Made by a program: the position numbers and the translations under genes | Origin: Sphaerotilus mobilis | GTDB taxonomy: Bacteria; Pseudomonadota; Gammaproteobacteria; Burkholderiales; Burkholderiaceae_C | DNA length: 64,000 bases | Reading direction: 5' to 3' | Assembly (NCBI RefSeq): GCF_004216565.1 | Contig: NZ_SGWV01000009.1 | Location: 62,001-126,000 of the forward strand | Shown here: in pieces, positions 1-8,555 of the stretch | Layout of the letters: each line of letters begins with the position of its first letter | Position numbering within the stretch: position 1 is the first letter of the stretch | The notes under the pieces: model-generated | The model's input: the letters and a program-made list of their open reading frames with translations, nothing else | What the model was told of the DNA's origin: nothing | The model's database searches: none

Positions 1-132
1 GCGGATCCGGGGTGACAGCTCGCCCTCCAGCTGCTCGACGGCGCGCATCAGCGAACTCACCCCGACGGCGCACCACGGGCACACCACGTCGGACACCACC
101 TCGATCGTCATCGGAACCGTCTGCTCGCTCAT
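1..132 (-). CDS. DsbA-family thioredoxin-like oxidoreductase (N-terminal fragment, cut by window edge)
   Basis: Reading the minus strand from an ATG at 130-132 gives 44 residues that run off the window. They include a beta-strand typical of a thioredoxin fold (TIEVVSDVVCPWC) with a CPWC redox pair at about residues 21-24. That start is characteristic of the FrnE/2-hydroxychromene-2-carboxylate isomerase branch of the DsbA family (cytoplasmic, no signal peptide). It is divergent from the LysR gene that begins 114 bp away, so the two may share a control region. Only the N-terminus is visible, so substrate and exact subfamily cannot be told. Confidence 0.7.
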   Translation of the reverse strand, partial: MSEQTVPMTIEVVSDVVCPWCAVGVSSLMRAVEQLEGELSPRIR

Positions 133-245
133 CGTCGTGCCTCTTTCGTTCATGCCTGCTTGCCTGCGTGCCCGCCTGGCGGACGCGTCTTTCGGTCGTC
201 AAGTCTAGGCTGACGGACATGACCGTTGCACCCTAAAGTCCACCC

Positions 246-1163
246 ATGGATCGCATCACCAGCGTGCAGCTCTACATCCGGGTGGTCGAGACCGGCAGCT
301 TCAGCCGTGCCGCCGTCGAGCTCGGCATCACCCAGCCCACGGCCACCAAGGCGGTCGCCGCGATGGAGCAGCGCCTGGGCGCGCGGCTGCTGCACCGCTC
401 CTCGCGCGGTGTCACGCCCACCGAGGTCGGCGCGATCTACTACGACAAGTGCAAGCGCATCGCCCACGAGATCGACGAGGCCGACAACCTCGCCACGCTG
501 CTGCAGAGCCGCGTCGGCGGGCAACTGCGGGTCAGCACCTCGGTCGCCTTCGGCCGCCGCGTGCTGGTGCCGAGGGTTCTGCGCTACATGGCGCTGCACC
601 CAGGCGTCAGCATCGACCTGAGCTTCGATGACCGCTACGTTGACCTGATCGAGCAAGGTGTCGACCTGGCCATCCGCATGGGCCGGCTGGCCGACTCGTC
701 GCTGGGCGCGCGCCACCTGGGCGACAACCCCTGGGTGATGGTGGCCGCGCCCCACTACCTGGCCCGGCGTGGCCAGCCGCAGACGCTGGCGGACCTGGCG
801 ATGCACGACTGCCTGGTCTACAGCAGCGTGCAGGGCGACGACCGCTGGAGCCTGGGCGCACCGGGCGGCGCGCCGCCGCAGTCGGTCGCCGTGCGTGGCC
901 CCTTGCGGTCCAACAACCTGTCGGCCGTGCTGGCCGCCGCCCGCAGTGGACTGGGGCTGGCGATGCTGCCCTGGTACGTCGCCCGCGAGTCGGTCGACAA
1001 CGGCCGCGTCGTGCCGGTGCTGACCGACCACACGCTGGCCTCGCAGGAGATCCACGCGGTCTTCCCGTCGCCCAAGCTGGTGCCGTCGAAGGTGACCAGC
1101 TTCATCGCCCACCTGCAGGAATCCCTGCAGGGGCGGTGGTGGGAGACGGCCGACCCGGCTTGA
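246..1163 (+). CDS. LysR-family transcriptional regulator
   Basis: A 305-residue protein of normal LysR length. Residues 1-60 form the winged helix-turn-helix (SFSRAAVELGITQPTATKAV is the recognition region). Residues from about 90 on form the periplasmic-binding-like effector domain, with the FGRRVLVP and DLAIRMGRL segments usual for this family. It is divergent from the DsbA-like gene and lies 102 bp upstream, in the same direction, of the reductase/cytochrome set at 1266-3846. LysR proteins usually act on a divergent or adjacent promoter, so either neighbour could be the target. The inducer is unknown. The ATG at 246 gives the canonical start MDRITSVQLYIRVVE. Confidence 0.9.
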   Translation: MDRITSVQLYIRVVETGSFSRAAVELGITQPTATKAVAAMEQRLGARLLHRSSRGVTPTEVGAIYYDKCKRIAHEIDEADNLATLLQSRVGGQLRVSTSVAFGRRVLVPRVLRYMALHPGVSIDLSFDDRYVDLIEQGVDLAIRMGRLADSSLGARHLGDNPWVMVAAPHYLARRGQPQTLADLAMHDCLVYSSVQGDDRWSLGAPGGAPPQSVAVRGPLRSNNLSAVLAAARSGLGLAMLPWYVARESVDNGRVVPVLTDHTLASQEIHAVFPSPKLVPSKVTSFIAHLQESLQGRWWETADPA

Positions 1164-1265
1164 TCCGGCGCTTGCACCCTCGCGGTCGGCTCGGGTCCGA
1201 CGACGCTTCAGCCCAGATTCATCCGGGGCGACCACGATTGTTCCGATGAAAGCCGCCATCACACC

Positions 1266-2513
1266 GTGATCCCTGACCTCGACGCCCCGCAGTTGCTCGG
1301 ACTGATCGTCGCGGCCCTGCTGTTACAGGCTCTGGCCGTCGCCGTGCTTGCCATCCGTGGTCATGGCCGCAGCACAGCCGAGTCGTCGGGCACGGCCAGC
1401 GAGCCGCCTGGCGCACCTCGATCCTCGCTGGCGTGGTCCGGCACGCAAGCCTGGCGCGTGCGCGAACGACGGTTCGAGGACGCCGCCGGGACGCAATGCT
1501 CCTTCGTTCTCGAACCGGTCGACGGCACCCCGCCACCGCCCTTCCGGCCGGGCCAGTTCCTCACCTTTGTGCTCGACCTGGCGGACCCGCTCGCGCCAGG
1601 TGGGCGACGGCAGGTCACCCGCTGCTATTCGTTGTCGGACGGCCCAGGCCTGCCGCACTACCGCGTCACGATCAAGCGGGTGGGCAAGCCGGCCGATCAC
1701 CCTGAATGGTCGGCAGGCTTGGTGTCGAACCACTTCCATGACCATGTTCAGGTCGGCGACCTCATGCAGGTGCGCGCACCGTCGGGTCACTTTCACCTCG
1801 ACGAGGATCCCTCGGTTCCAGCCGTACTGATCGCGGGCGGCATCGGCATCACGCCGATGATCTCGATGCTCGAAGAACTGATTCGTCACCAGCCGAGCCG
1901 CCCGGTCCACCTGTTCTACGGCGTGCGCAGCGGGCACGAACACGCTTTCAAGGCCCACCTTCGGACGCGGCAGACGAACCACCCGACCTTGCGGCTGCAC
2001 GTGGTCTACAGCCGGCCGGCCGAGTCCGACCAGCTCGGCATCGACCACCATCTCGTCGGCCATGTCGATCTGGCACTGCTGCAGAAGACCCTGCCGCATG
2101 GCCGCCACCGCTTCTTCATCTGCGGACCGGGAACGATGATGTCGACGCTGGTGCCGGCCCTGAAGGCCTGGGGCGTGCCCGACGAGGATGTTCTGTTCGA
2201 GGCCTTTGGTCCGGCCTCGGTCCAGCGCCCGGCAGCACCGGTCGATGCAGCGGCAGCCGGCGTCAAGATCCGCTTCCAGCGCAGTGGCCGCGTGCTCGCC
2301 TGGGACGGCCAGGACGCCAGCCTGCTCGACTTCGCCGAGCGGCATGCGCTGCTGATCGACGCAGGCTGTCGCTCGGGCGGCTGCGGCACCTGTGCCACCC
2401 GCCTGATCGAGGGCCGCGTGAGCTACCCGCACGCACCCGACCACGACATCCCAGCAGGCCATTGCCTGCCTTGTGTGGCACGACCGCTCACCGACCTGGT
2501 GCTGGAGGCCTGA
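1266..2513 (+). CDS. membrane-anchored FAD/NAD(P) reductase with C-terminal 2Fe-2S ferredoxin domain
   Basis: The 415-residue protein has an N-terminal hydrophobic anchor (residues 8-30), a ferredoxin-NADP reductase-type FAD domain (RCYSLSD at about 120), an NAD(P)-binding domain (GGIGITPM at about 190, CGPGTMM at about 285) and a plant-type ferredoxin domain with Cys368, Cys373, Cys376 and Cys403. This is the layout of phenol hydroxylase/vanillate demethylase-type reductases, but with an added membrane anchor. The start is GTG. No ATG in the same frame lies nearby. The stop overlaps the next gene's ATG (TGATG). Inferred role: it takes electrons from, or gives them to, cytoplasmic NAD(P)H in a complex with the two following genes. 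Confidence 0.8.
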   Translation: MIPDLDAPQLLGLIVAALLLQALAVAVLAIRGHGRSTAESSGTASEPPGAPRSSLAWSGTQAWRVRERRFEDAAGTQCSFVLEPVDGTPPPPFRPGQFLTFVLDLADPLAPGGRRQVTRCYSLSDGPGLPHYRVTIKRVGKPADHPEWSAGLVSNHFHDHVQVGDLMQVRAPSGHFHLDEDPSVPAVLIAGGIGITPMISMLEELIRHQPSRPVHLFYGVRSGHEHAFKAHLRTRQTNHPTLRLHVVYSRPAESDQLGIDHHLVGHVDLALLQKTLPHGRHRFFICGPGTMMSTLVPALKAWGVPDEDVLFEAFGPASVQRPAAPVDAAAAGVKIRFQRSGRVLAWDGQDASLLDFAERHALLIDAGCRSGGCGTCATRLIEGRVSYPHAPDHDIPAGHCLPCVARPLTDLVLEA

Positions 2514-3097
2514 TGTCACGGCAAGCCCGCCTGTTGCGCCGAGAGGTGCTGCCCTTCCTGTTCTACCTGGTCGCATTGGCCGTGGGCACCCTGCTGATCG
2601 ACCTGCTGCTGCACCGCCTCGGCATTGCCTGGATCGGTCGCTGGCTGGGCATCCCGGGCACCTTGCTGATCGTCGGTTCCTTCGGCTACTCGCTGCGCAA
2701 GCGCAAGCGCATCACGACCGGCTCGCCCACCGGCTGGCTGCGTGGCCACGAGGTGCTGGCCTGGCTGGGCTCGCTGCTCGTGCTGGTGCACGCCGGTATC
2801 CACTTCAACGCCATCCTGGGCTGGCTGGCCGTGGCAGCCATGAGCCTGAACGTCATCAGCGGCCTGACCGGCAAGTTCCTGCTCGACCGCTCACGACGCC
2901 GCCTTGACGAGGCCCGCGAGCGCCTACGCGCCCAGGGCCTGTCGCCCGACGAACTGGCCGATCGCACCTACTGGGACAGCATGACCTTCGACGCAGTGCG
3001 GCAGTGGCGCGTCATCCACATCCCGATCACTCTTGCCTTCGGGCTGCTGGCGCTGGCGCACATCGTGGCCATCTTCCTGTTCTGGGGCTGGGCATGA
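2513..3097 (+). CDS. cytochrome-b-like integral membrane protein
   Basis: A 194-residue protein with four predicted membrane segments (about 8-28, 40-60, 74-100 and 165-192). Histidines sit inside or at the ends of segments (HEVLAWLGSLLVLVHAGIHF; VIHIPITLAFGLLALAHIV), which fits bis-His b-type heme binding. A charged helix, rich in Arg and Glu (about 120-150), links segments three and four. The start is taken at 2513 because the ATG overlaps the upstream stop and the next gene's ATG in turn overlaps this stop, so all three genes look translationally coupled. It probably carries electrons across the membrane between the reductase (cytoplasmic side) and the octaheme cytochrome (periplasmic side). 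The family name is not certain. Confidence 0.7.
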   Translation: MSRQARLLRREVLPFLFYLVALAVGTLLIDLLLHRLGIAWIGRWLGIPGTLLIVGSFGYSLRKRKRITTGSPTGWLRGHEVLAWLGSLLVLVHAGIHFNAILGWLAVAAMSLNVISGLTGKFLLDRSRRRLDEARERLRAQGLSPDELADRTYWDSMTFDAVRQWRVIHIPITLAFGLLALAHIVAIFLFWGWA

Positions 3098-3846
3098 AGC
3101 GGATTCTCGCGTGGCTGGCAGCGATCAATGCCATCGCGCTGATCGTGCTGGTCTTCGTCTACCCGCACCTGATGATCAGCCCCGGGCCGCTGGTCAAGGC
3201 CCATGCCGAACTCGCCACGGACTGCTTCGCCTGCCACCGCCCGTGGCGCGGCGCGAGCGCGGCGCTGTGCATCGACTGCCACAAACCGGCAGACATCGGC
3301 CTGCGAACAACGCTGGGTGTGGCCCTGCCGGCGCGACCGCTGAAGGCATCTTTCCACCAGAAGCTGATCGAGCAGGACTGCATGGCCTGCCACAGCGACC
3401 ACCTCGGCCCCAAGCTCACACAGCGCAGCCGCAAGCCGTTTTCGCATGCACTGCTGGTGGCCGACGTGCAGAAGGCCTGCGGCACCTGCCACCGACCGCC
3501 GGACGACCGGCTGCACCGGAAGGTGAACGACGACTGCAGTGCCTGTCACCAGCAGGAGGCCTGGAAGCCCGCCACCTTCGACCATGAACGCTCGTTCGTG
3601 CTGGATCGCGACCACGACGTGGCTTGCGACACCTGCCACGTCCGCAACGACTACGCGACCTACACCTGCTACGGCTGCCACGAACACACGCTCGCCAACG
3701 TGAGGGCAGAGCATGAGGAGGAAGGCATCCGGGACTTCGCCGACTGCGTCGAATGCCACCGCGACCCCGGTGTCGAGCCCGGCAAGGGCTCGGCACGCGG
3801 GGGCAACCGCAGCCGCGGTGGCGGCGACCGCCCGGAACGCGACTGA
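3094..3846 (+). CDS. membrane-anchored octaheme c-type cytochrome
   Basis: A 250-residue protein with an N-terminal membrane anchor (residues 4-24) and eight CxxCH heme motifs at Cys44, Cys59, Cys96, Cys129, Cys148, Cys178, Cys192 and Cys218. The first Cys-His pairs lie close together and extra His residues between motifs could be axial ligands, as in cytochrome c7/c3-like multiheme proteins. It starts with ATGA, overlapping the preceding stop. The C-terminus is Gly/Arg-rich. It is probably the periplasmic end of the electron path formed with the two upstream genes. Whether electrons leave the cell (metal or sulfur acceptor) or enter it (from Fe(II), for example) cannot be told from sequence. 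It ends two bases before the convergent ahpF stop. Confidence 0.85.
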   Translation: MKRILAWLAAINAIALIVLVFVYPHLMISPGPLVKAHAELATDCFACHRPWRGASAALCIDCHKPADIGLRTTLGVALPARPLKASFHQKLIEQDCMACHSDHLGPKLTQRSRKPFSHALLVADVQKACGTCHRPPDDRLHRKVNDDCSACHQQEAWKPATFDHERSFVLDRDHDVACDTCHVRNDYATYTCYGCHEHTLANVRAEHEEEGIRDFADCVECHRDPGVEPGKGSARGGNRSRGGGDRPERD

Positions 3847-3848
3847 CC

Positions 3849-5432
3849 TCAGCCAGCCGCCGCCTCGGTCACGACCGGCTGACGGATCAGGTGGTCAAAC
3901 GCGCCAAGGGCCGCCTTGGCACCCTCGCCCACCGCGATGACGATCTGCTTGAAGGGCACGGTCGTCACGTCGCCAGCGGCGTAGATGCCGGGGGCGCTGG
4001 TCTGGCACTTGGCGTCGATGATGATCTCGCCGAAGCGGCTCAGCTCGACCGTGCCGCGCAGGAACTCGGTGTTGGGCACCAGGCCGATCTGCACGAACAC
4101 ACCGGCCAGATCGAGCGTGTGCTCGGCCCCCGAGACGCGGTCCTTGTAGCGCAGGCCGGTCATCTTCTGGCCGTCGCCGATCACCTCGGTGGTCTGGGCG
4201 TTCACATGCACCGTCACGTTGGGCAGGCTGCGCAGCTTGTTGACCAGCACCTGGTCGGCCTTGAGCTGGTCGGCGAACTCCAGCAGCGTGACGCTGCGCA
4301 CCAGACCGGCCAGGTCGATGGCGGCCTCGACGCCCGAGTTGCCACCGCCGATCACCGCGACGTCCTTGCCCTTGAACAGCGGGCCGTCGCAGTGCGGGCA
4401 GTAGGCCACGCCCTTGGTCTTGTAGGTGTCCTCGCCGGGCACGTTCATGTTGCGCCAGCGCGCGCCGGTGGCCAGGATCACCGTGCGGGCCTTCAGCTCC
4501 GCGCCGTTGTGCAGCTTGACCAATGCCAGCGCGCCGGGTGCCGATGCGGGCTCGACGGCCTGCACACGTTGCAGCGTCATCACGTCGACGTCATAGACCT
4601 TGACGTGGGCCTCCAGCGCGGCGGCGAACTTCGGGCCGTCGGTCTCCTGGACCGAGATGAAGTTCTCGATCGCCATGGTGTCCATGGTCTGGCCGCCGAA
4701 ACGCTCGGCGACGATGCCGGTGCGGATGCCCTTGCGAGCCGCATAGACCGCCGCCGCCGCGCCGGCCGGGCCGCCGCCGACGATCAGCACGTCGTAGGGC
4801 GCCTTCTCGCTGAGCGCAAGCGCTTCGCGAGCCGCCGCGCCGGTGTCGATCTTGGCGAGGATCTCGCCCAGCTCGATGCGGCCGCTGGAGAAGTCCGCGC
4901 CGTTCAGCTCGGTCTTGGGCACGGCCATGATCTGGCGCGCCTCGACCTCGGCCTGGAACAGGCCGCCGTCGATGGCGACGTGGCGAACGCGGGGGTTGAG
5001 CACGGCCATCAGGTTGAGCGCCTGCACCACGTCCGGGCAGTTGTGGCAGGTCAGGCTCATCCAGGTGGTGAAGCTGAAGTCGCCATCGAGCGATCGGATC
5101 TGCTCGACCACGGCGGCGTCGACCTTGGGCGGATGACCGCCAGCCCAAAGCAGCGCCAGCAGCAGTGAGGTGAACTCATGGCCCATCGGCAGGGCGGCAA
5201 AGTGCACGCCCATGTCGTGGCCGACGCGGGTGATCTGGAAGGAGGGACGGCGCGCATGCTGGCCGTCGTAGCGCGCGGCGATCTTCTCCGGCGCGATCGC
5301 GGCGATCTCGGCGATCAGCTCGCGGATGTCAGCAGCGCCTTGCGAATCATCCAGGCTGGCGATCAGCTCGATCGGCTGGGTGATCTTCTCGAAATAGGCG
5401 GCCAATTGGCCCTTGGTGGTGTCGTCCAGCAT
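3849..5432 (-). CDS. ahpF: alkyl hydroperoxide reductase subunit F
   Basis: A 527-residue flavoprotein that uses NADH to reduce AhpC. The N-terminal double thioredoxin fold carries the CHNC redox pair (about residues 130-133). It is followed by an FAD site ([17 protein letters not shown]), the thioredoxin-reductase-type CPHC pair and an NAD-binding motif ([15 protein letters not shown]). Length and domain order match E. coli AhpF. The ATG at 5432 is preferred over an upstream in-frame start because an AGGA box precedes it and the product then starts [10 protein letters not shown] as in the family. It lies downstream of ahpC, with 261 bp between them that contain a structured repeat. Confidence 0.95.
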   Translation of the reverse strand: MLDDTTKGQLAAYFEKITQPIELIASLDDSQGAADIRELIAEIAAIAPEKIAARYDGQHARRPSFQITRVGHDMGVHFAALPMGHEFTSLLLALLWAGGHPPKVDAAVVEQIRSLDGDFSFTTWMSLTCHNCPDVVQALNLMAVLNPRVRHVAIDGGLFQAEVEARQIMAVPKTELNGADFSSGRIELGEILAKIDTGAAAREALALSEKAPYDVLIVGGGPAGAAAAVYAARKGIRTGIVAERFGGQTMDTMAIENFISVQETDGPKFAAALEAHVKVYDVDVMTLQRVQAVEPASAPGALALVKLHNGAELKARTVILATGARWRNMNVPGEDTYKTKGVAYCPHCDGPLFKGKDVAVIGGGNSGVEAAIDLAGLVRSVTLLEFADQLKADQVLVNKLRSLPNVTVHVNAQTTEVIGDGQKMTGLRYKDRVSGAEHTLDLAGVFVQIGLVPNTEFLRGTVELSRFGEIIIDAKCQTSAPGIYAAGDVTTVPFKQIVIAVGEGAKAALGAFDHLIRQPVVTEAAAG

Positions 5433-5612
5433 GGTGCGGTCCTTTCGGTGCGGTGTGTCGCAGGGGCGAGTCGATTCCCGGCCCAGTTGAAAACACGCAC
5501 CGGCCGGGCCGTCACATGCTTTCAACTGCGCCGATGCAGTTGTTCAGGAAGAAGGCGGGCCAGCCGCCCTTCGCCAGTCACTCGGTCAGTCCATTCATCC
5601 AGCGCAGACGGT

Positions 5613-5693
5613 GGATCCGGCTTGGCCGGTCCACCCGTCTGGCCCCCCTGGAGGGGGGAGCGGCGTCAAGCCGCTCCGGGGGGTGGGCCGGGA
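5613..5693 (-). repeat. structured intergenic repeat, copy 1 (between ahpC and ahpF)
   Basis: This stretch carries two adjacent hairpins: six C and six G around TGGA (5643-5658), then AGCGGC-gtcaa-GCCGCT (5659-5675). They are preceded by GATCCGGCTTGGCCGGTCC. Much of it recurs at 28634-28693. It directly follows the ahpC stop codon. The rest of the ahpC-ahpF gap (5433-5612) shows no gene. Confidence 0.65.
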
Positions 5694-6257
5694 TCAGATC
5701 TTGCCGACGAGGTCGATCGAAGGAGCCAGCGTCTTCGCGCCTTCCTTCCACTTGGCCGGGCAGACCTGGCCGGGGTTGGCGGCGGTGTACTGGGCAGCCT
5801 TGAGCTTGCGCAGCGTTTCCGACACGTCACGGGCGATCTCGTTGGAGTGGATCTCGGCGGTCTTGATGACGCCGTCCGGGTTGATCACGAAGGTGCCGCG
5901 CAGCGCCAGACCTTCTTCGGCGATGTGCACGCCAAACGCGTTGGTCAGCGTGTGGGTCGGGTCGCCGACCAGCGGGAACTTGGCCTTGCCAACGGCCGGC
6001 GAGGTCTCGTGCCACACCTTGTGCGAGAAGTGCGTGTCGGTCGTGACGATGTAGACCTCGGCGCCCGCAGCCTGGAAGGCGGCGTAGTTGTCGGCCGCGT
6101 CTTCGATCTCGGTCGGGCAGTTGAAGGTGAAGGCCGCCGGCATGAAGATCAGGACCGACCACTTGCCCTTGAGGCTCTCGTCGGAGACGGTGATGAACTT
6201 GCCGTTGTGGAAGGCCTGGGTCTTGAACGGCTGGACTTGGGTGTTGATGAGGGACAT
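5694..6257 (-). CDS. ahpC: alkyl hydroperoxide reductase subunit C (peroxiredoxin)
   Basis: A 187-residue typical 2-Cys peroxiredoxin. The peroxidatic Cys is in FTFNCPTEIED (about residue 47) and the resolving Cys in the C-terminal VCPAKW (about 166). The sequence aligns end to end with E. coli AhpC. It detoxifies H2O2 and organic peroxides with AhpF, encoded downstream on the same strand. One small variation is MPAAFTFNC, where many homologues have YPADFTFVC. An inverted repeat 74 bp upstream of the start is a candidate OxyR site. Confidence 0.96.
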   Translation of the reverse strand: MSLINTQVQPFKTQAFHNGKFITVSDESLKGKWSVLIFMPAAFTFNCPTEIEDAADNYAAFQAAGAEVYIVTTDTHFSHKVWHETSPAVGKAKFPLVGDPTHTLTNAFGVHIAEEGLALRGTFVINPDGVIKTAEIHSNEIARDVSETLRKLKAAQYTAANPGQVCPAKWKEGAKTLAPSIDLVGKI

Positions 6258-6330
6258 CGTGGTTCCTGTGGGTTGAAGTGAGGGGGGTTGGGAAGAAGCG
6301 ATGGGTTGAATGCTATCGACGTTTCATGTG

Positions 6331-6354
6331 CGATTGCATCAACGATCTCAATCG
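6331..6354. promoter_or_regulatory. inverted repeat upstream of ahpC, candidate OxyR-type operator
   Basis: CGATTG (6331-6336) and CAATCG (6349-6354) are perfect inverted arms separated by 12 bp. They lie in the only gap (6258-6371) available for the ahpC promoter. The flanking GCTATCGAC occurs twice in the same orientation (6312-6320 and 6371-6379). OxyR commonly controls ahpC in Burkholderiales, but the match to the full ATAG/CTAT consensus is weak, so the regulator assignment is tentative. Confidence 0.4.
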
Positions 6355-6371
6355 CCCTCGTTAACCCGACG

Positions 6372-7043
6372 CTATCGACCCCCAGCCAACCATGGCCAGA
6401 GCGCAAGCCCCACCAGCAGCGCGGCCGAACCCCGGTTCACGCGGCGTCGCCAGGTCGCATCGAACCGTTCGCGCCAGTGACCGATCGTCGTGCTGAGCAG
6501 CAGCCACCAGGCCGCCGAGCCCGCGAACACGCCGACCACCATCAGGCCAGGGCTGACGACCTCGTGGCGACCGGCGAGCGCACCGAAGACGGCCAGGAAG
6601 CTCAGGATCGTCGCGGGGTTGGACAGCGTCAGCAGCAAGGTCCCGGCAAAGCAGCCGGCCAGCAAGCGGATGCGTCCGGCGCGGTGCGCCGGCAGGTCGA
6701 GCGCTGCTGCCCGTTCGGCCACCGGCGCGCGCCAGATGCCCCAGGCCAGCCACAGCAGCACGGCCCCGCCCACGGGCACCAGCACCGGGCGCAAAGCCCC
6801 GAGCCAGGTGACCAGCCCGGAGATGCCGTAGGCGCCGATGGCACCGTAGGCCGCATCGGCCACCGCCGCGCCCAGCCCCGTGGCGAGTCCGGCGCGCGGG
6901 CCGAGTTGCAGGCTGCGCTGGATCGTCAGCAGCCCGATCGGGCCGACCGGCGCGGCCATCGACAGGCCGATCAGGAAGGACTGGGCGAACAGCGCGAGCG
7001 CGTCGGCAGGGATGGCATCCAGGAGGTCGAACGGGACAGGCAT
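6372..7043 (-). CDS. LysE-family amino-acid exporter
   Basis: A 223-residue membrane protein with about six hydrophobic segments. It carries the LysE/RhtB N-terminal signature (GLSMAAPVGPIGLLTIQRSL followed by GLATGLGAAVADAAYGAIG) and the conserved SNPATILSFLAVF segment in the middle. Family members export amino acids or related metabolites using the proton gradient. The substrate here is not predictable. Its stop (TAG on the minus strand) lies at the distal edge of the ahpC upstream region. It may be transcribed with the pqq operon 61 bp upstream or on its own. Confidence 0.85.
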   Translation of the reverse strand: MPVPFDLLDAIPADALALFAQSFLIGLSMAAPVGPIGLLTIQRSLQLGPRAGLATGLGAAVADAAYGAIGAYGISGLVTWLGALRPVLVPVGGAVLLWLAWGIWRAPVAERAAALDLPAHRAGRIRLLAGCFAGTLLLTLSNPATILSFLAVFGALAGRHEVVSPGLMVVGVFAGSAAWWLLLSTTIGHWRERFDATWRRRVNRGSAALLVGLALWPWLAGGR

Positions 7044-7104
7044 GTCCCGTAGTCTGGCTCTGGTTGGCTCTGGTCGGCTCGGCCAGACGACCGGCCGCGC
7101 CGGA

Positions 7105-8259
7105 TCAGTCTGGCGCGCCCATCAGCGAGCGCGAGTTCTTCGGGTCGCGGAACACCAGCGGCCGCTCGATGCCACGTCCCGCGTCGGCGGCCTGCACCGC
7201 CTGCATCACCTGGGCGTGGTGCGGGCTCTTGGGGCAGACCGGGTCGGCGGCCTCGGGGTCGTTGGCGAGCAGGAAGGCCTGGCAGCGGCAGCCGCCCAGG
7301 TCCTTTTCCTTGTCCGGGCAGGACACGCAGGGCTCCTTCATCCAGCCGGTTCCGCGGTAGCGGTTGAAGCCCTCGCTGTCGCGCCAGATGTGGGCAATGC
7401 CGTGTTCGCGCACGTTCGGGAAGCTCAGGCCGGGCAGCATCTTGGCGGTGTGGCAGGGCAGCGCGGTGCCGTCGGGCGTGACGGTCAGGAAGACGTTGCC
7501 CCAGCCGTTCATGCACTTCTTGGGCCGGCCCTCGTGATAGTCCGGCGCGACGAAGAACAGCCGCATGCGGCCTTCGAGCTTCTGGCGCCAGGCGTCGGTG
7601 ACGGCCTCGGCGCGGCGGATCTGGTCTGAGGTCGGCAGCAGCTGGTCGCGGTTGAGGTGGGCCCAGCTGTAGTACTGCGAGTTGGCCAGTTCGAGGTACT
7701 CGGCCCCGAGCGCCTCGGCCATTGCGATGATGCGGTCGATGTGGTCGATGTTGAGCCGGTGCAGCACCACGTTCATCACCATCGGCCAGCCATGGGCCTT
7801 GATGCGCTCGCCGACCTGCTGCTTCAGGCTGAAGGTCTTGGTGTGGCTCAGGAAGTCGTTGAGTTCGCGGGTTGAATCCTGGAAGCTCAGCTGGACATGG
7901 TCCAGCCCGGCCGCCTTCAGCGCCGCCGCGCGCGCATCGCTCAGGCCAACGCCGGAGGTCAGCAGGTTGGTGTAGTAGCCCAGCCGGTGCGCCTCGGCGA
8001 CCAGCTCTTCGAGGTCGTCGCGCTCCAGCGGCTCACCGCCGGAGAAGCCGCATTGCACGGCGCCCAGCGCACGGGCCTCGCGCAGCACACGCAGCCAGTC
8101 TTCGGTGGACAGTTCCTGGCCCTTGCCGGTGGCCGCGAAGTCCAGCGGGTTGTAGCAAAACACGCAGTGCAGCGGGCAGCGGTAGGTCACCTCGGCCAGC
8201 AGCCAGAGCGGCGGGCCGATCACGGGCGCGCTGGCTGCAGCCATCACAGGCGTGTTCAT
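7105..8259 (-). CDS. pqqE: PqqA peptide cyclase (radical SAM, PQQ biosynthesis)
   Basis: A 384-residue radical SAM enzyme that makes the Glu-Tyr C-C cross-link in PqqA. The cluster-binding CPLHCVFC (about residues 26-33) follows the AEVTYR strand, with GGEPL next. The C-terminal SPASM region has the Cys set in KKCMNGWGN, LPCHTA and PCVSCPDKEKDLGGCRC. The ATG at 8259 overlaps the pqqD stop (ATGA), so PqqD and PqqE are translationally coupled, which suits their known physical interaction. An upstream in-frame extension exists but overlaps pqqD. Confidence 0.96.
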   Translation of the reverse strand: MNTPVMAAASAPVIGPPLWLLAEVTYRCPLHCVFCYNPLDFAATGKGQELSTEDWLRVLREARALGAVQCGFSGGEPLERDDLEELVAEAHRLGYYTNLLTSGVGLSDARAAALKAAGLDHVQLSFQDSTRELNDFLSHTKTFSLKQQVGERIKAHGWPMVMNVVLHRLNIDHIDRIIAMAEALGAEYLELANSQYYSWAHLNRDQLLPTSDQIRRAEAVTDAWRQKLEGRMRLFFVAPDYHEGRPKKCMNGWGNVFLTVTPDGTALPCHTAKMLPGLSFPNVREHGIAHIWRDSEGFNRYRGTGWMKEPCVSCPDKEKDLGGCRCQAFLLANDPEAADPVCPKSPHHAQVMQAVQAADAGRGIERPLVFRDPKNSRSLMGAPD

Positions 8260-8555
8260 GACCACCTCACCCAGCCCTGGGTGTGCGCCATCCGCAGGAA
8301 GGCGATCACGTCGGCGCGCAGGCCCTGGACCTTGAAGGCCGCTTCGAGCTGGCTCACCAACTGAGCCACCGAGGCGACGCCGTCGCAGCGGCTCAGGATC
8401 TCGCCCGCGCTGCGGTTGAGCTTGACCATGCCTTCGGGGTAGAGCAGCACATGGTTGCCCTGGGCCTCTTCCCATTGCAGGCGGAAGCCGGCGGCCACGG
8501 CGGGCACGCTGGCATCGCCGAGTTCAGTCATGGGACTGGCGGTCGGCGGGTTCAT
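8256..8555 (-). CDS. pqqD: PQQ biosynthesis peptide chaperone
   Basis: A 99-residue RRE-type chaperone that binds PqqA and presents it to PqqE. Family motifs [18 protein letters not shown] and the C-terminal [10 protein letters not shown] helix are visible. The start at 8555 overlaps the pqqC stop by 4 bp, and the stop overlaps the pqqE start by 4 bp. It is not fused to pqqC or pqqE as it is in some species. Upstream in-frame sequence belongs to pqqC in another frame. Confidence 0.93.
   Translation of the reverse strand: MNPPTASPMTELGDASVPAVAAGFRLQWEEAQGNHVLLYPEGMVKLNRSAGEILSRCDGVASVAQLVSQLEAAFKVQGLRADVIAFLRMAHTQGWVRWS

Noticed and set aside
150-1262. Long open frame on the minus strand opposite the LysR gene (and many similar antisense frames, such as 12865-15087, 15087-18566, 22642-25923 and 51205-56433)
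   Set aside because: They are complementary to genes with clear family motifs, are rich in Arg/Ala/His/Gln as expected from high-GC shadow frames, and show no domain signature of their own.
1246-1269. Seven-codon frame overlapping the GTG start of the reductase
   Set aside because: It could be a leader peptide (its TGA overlaps the GTG), but it is too short and has no regulatory residue pattern.
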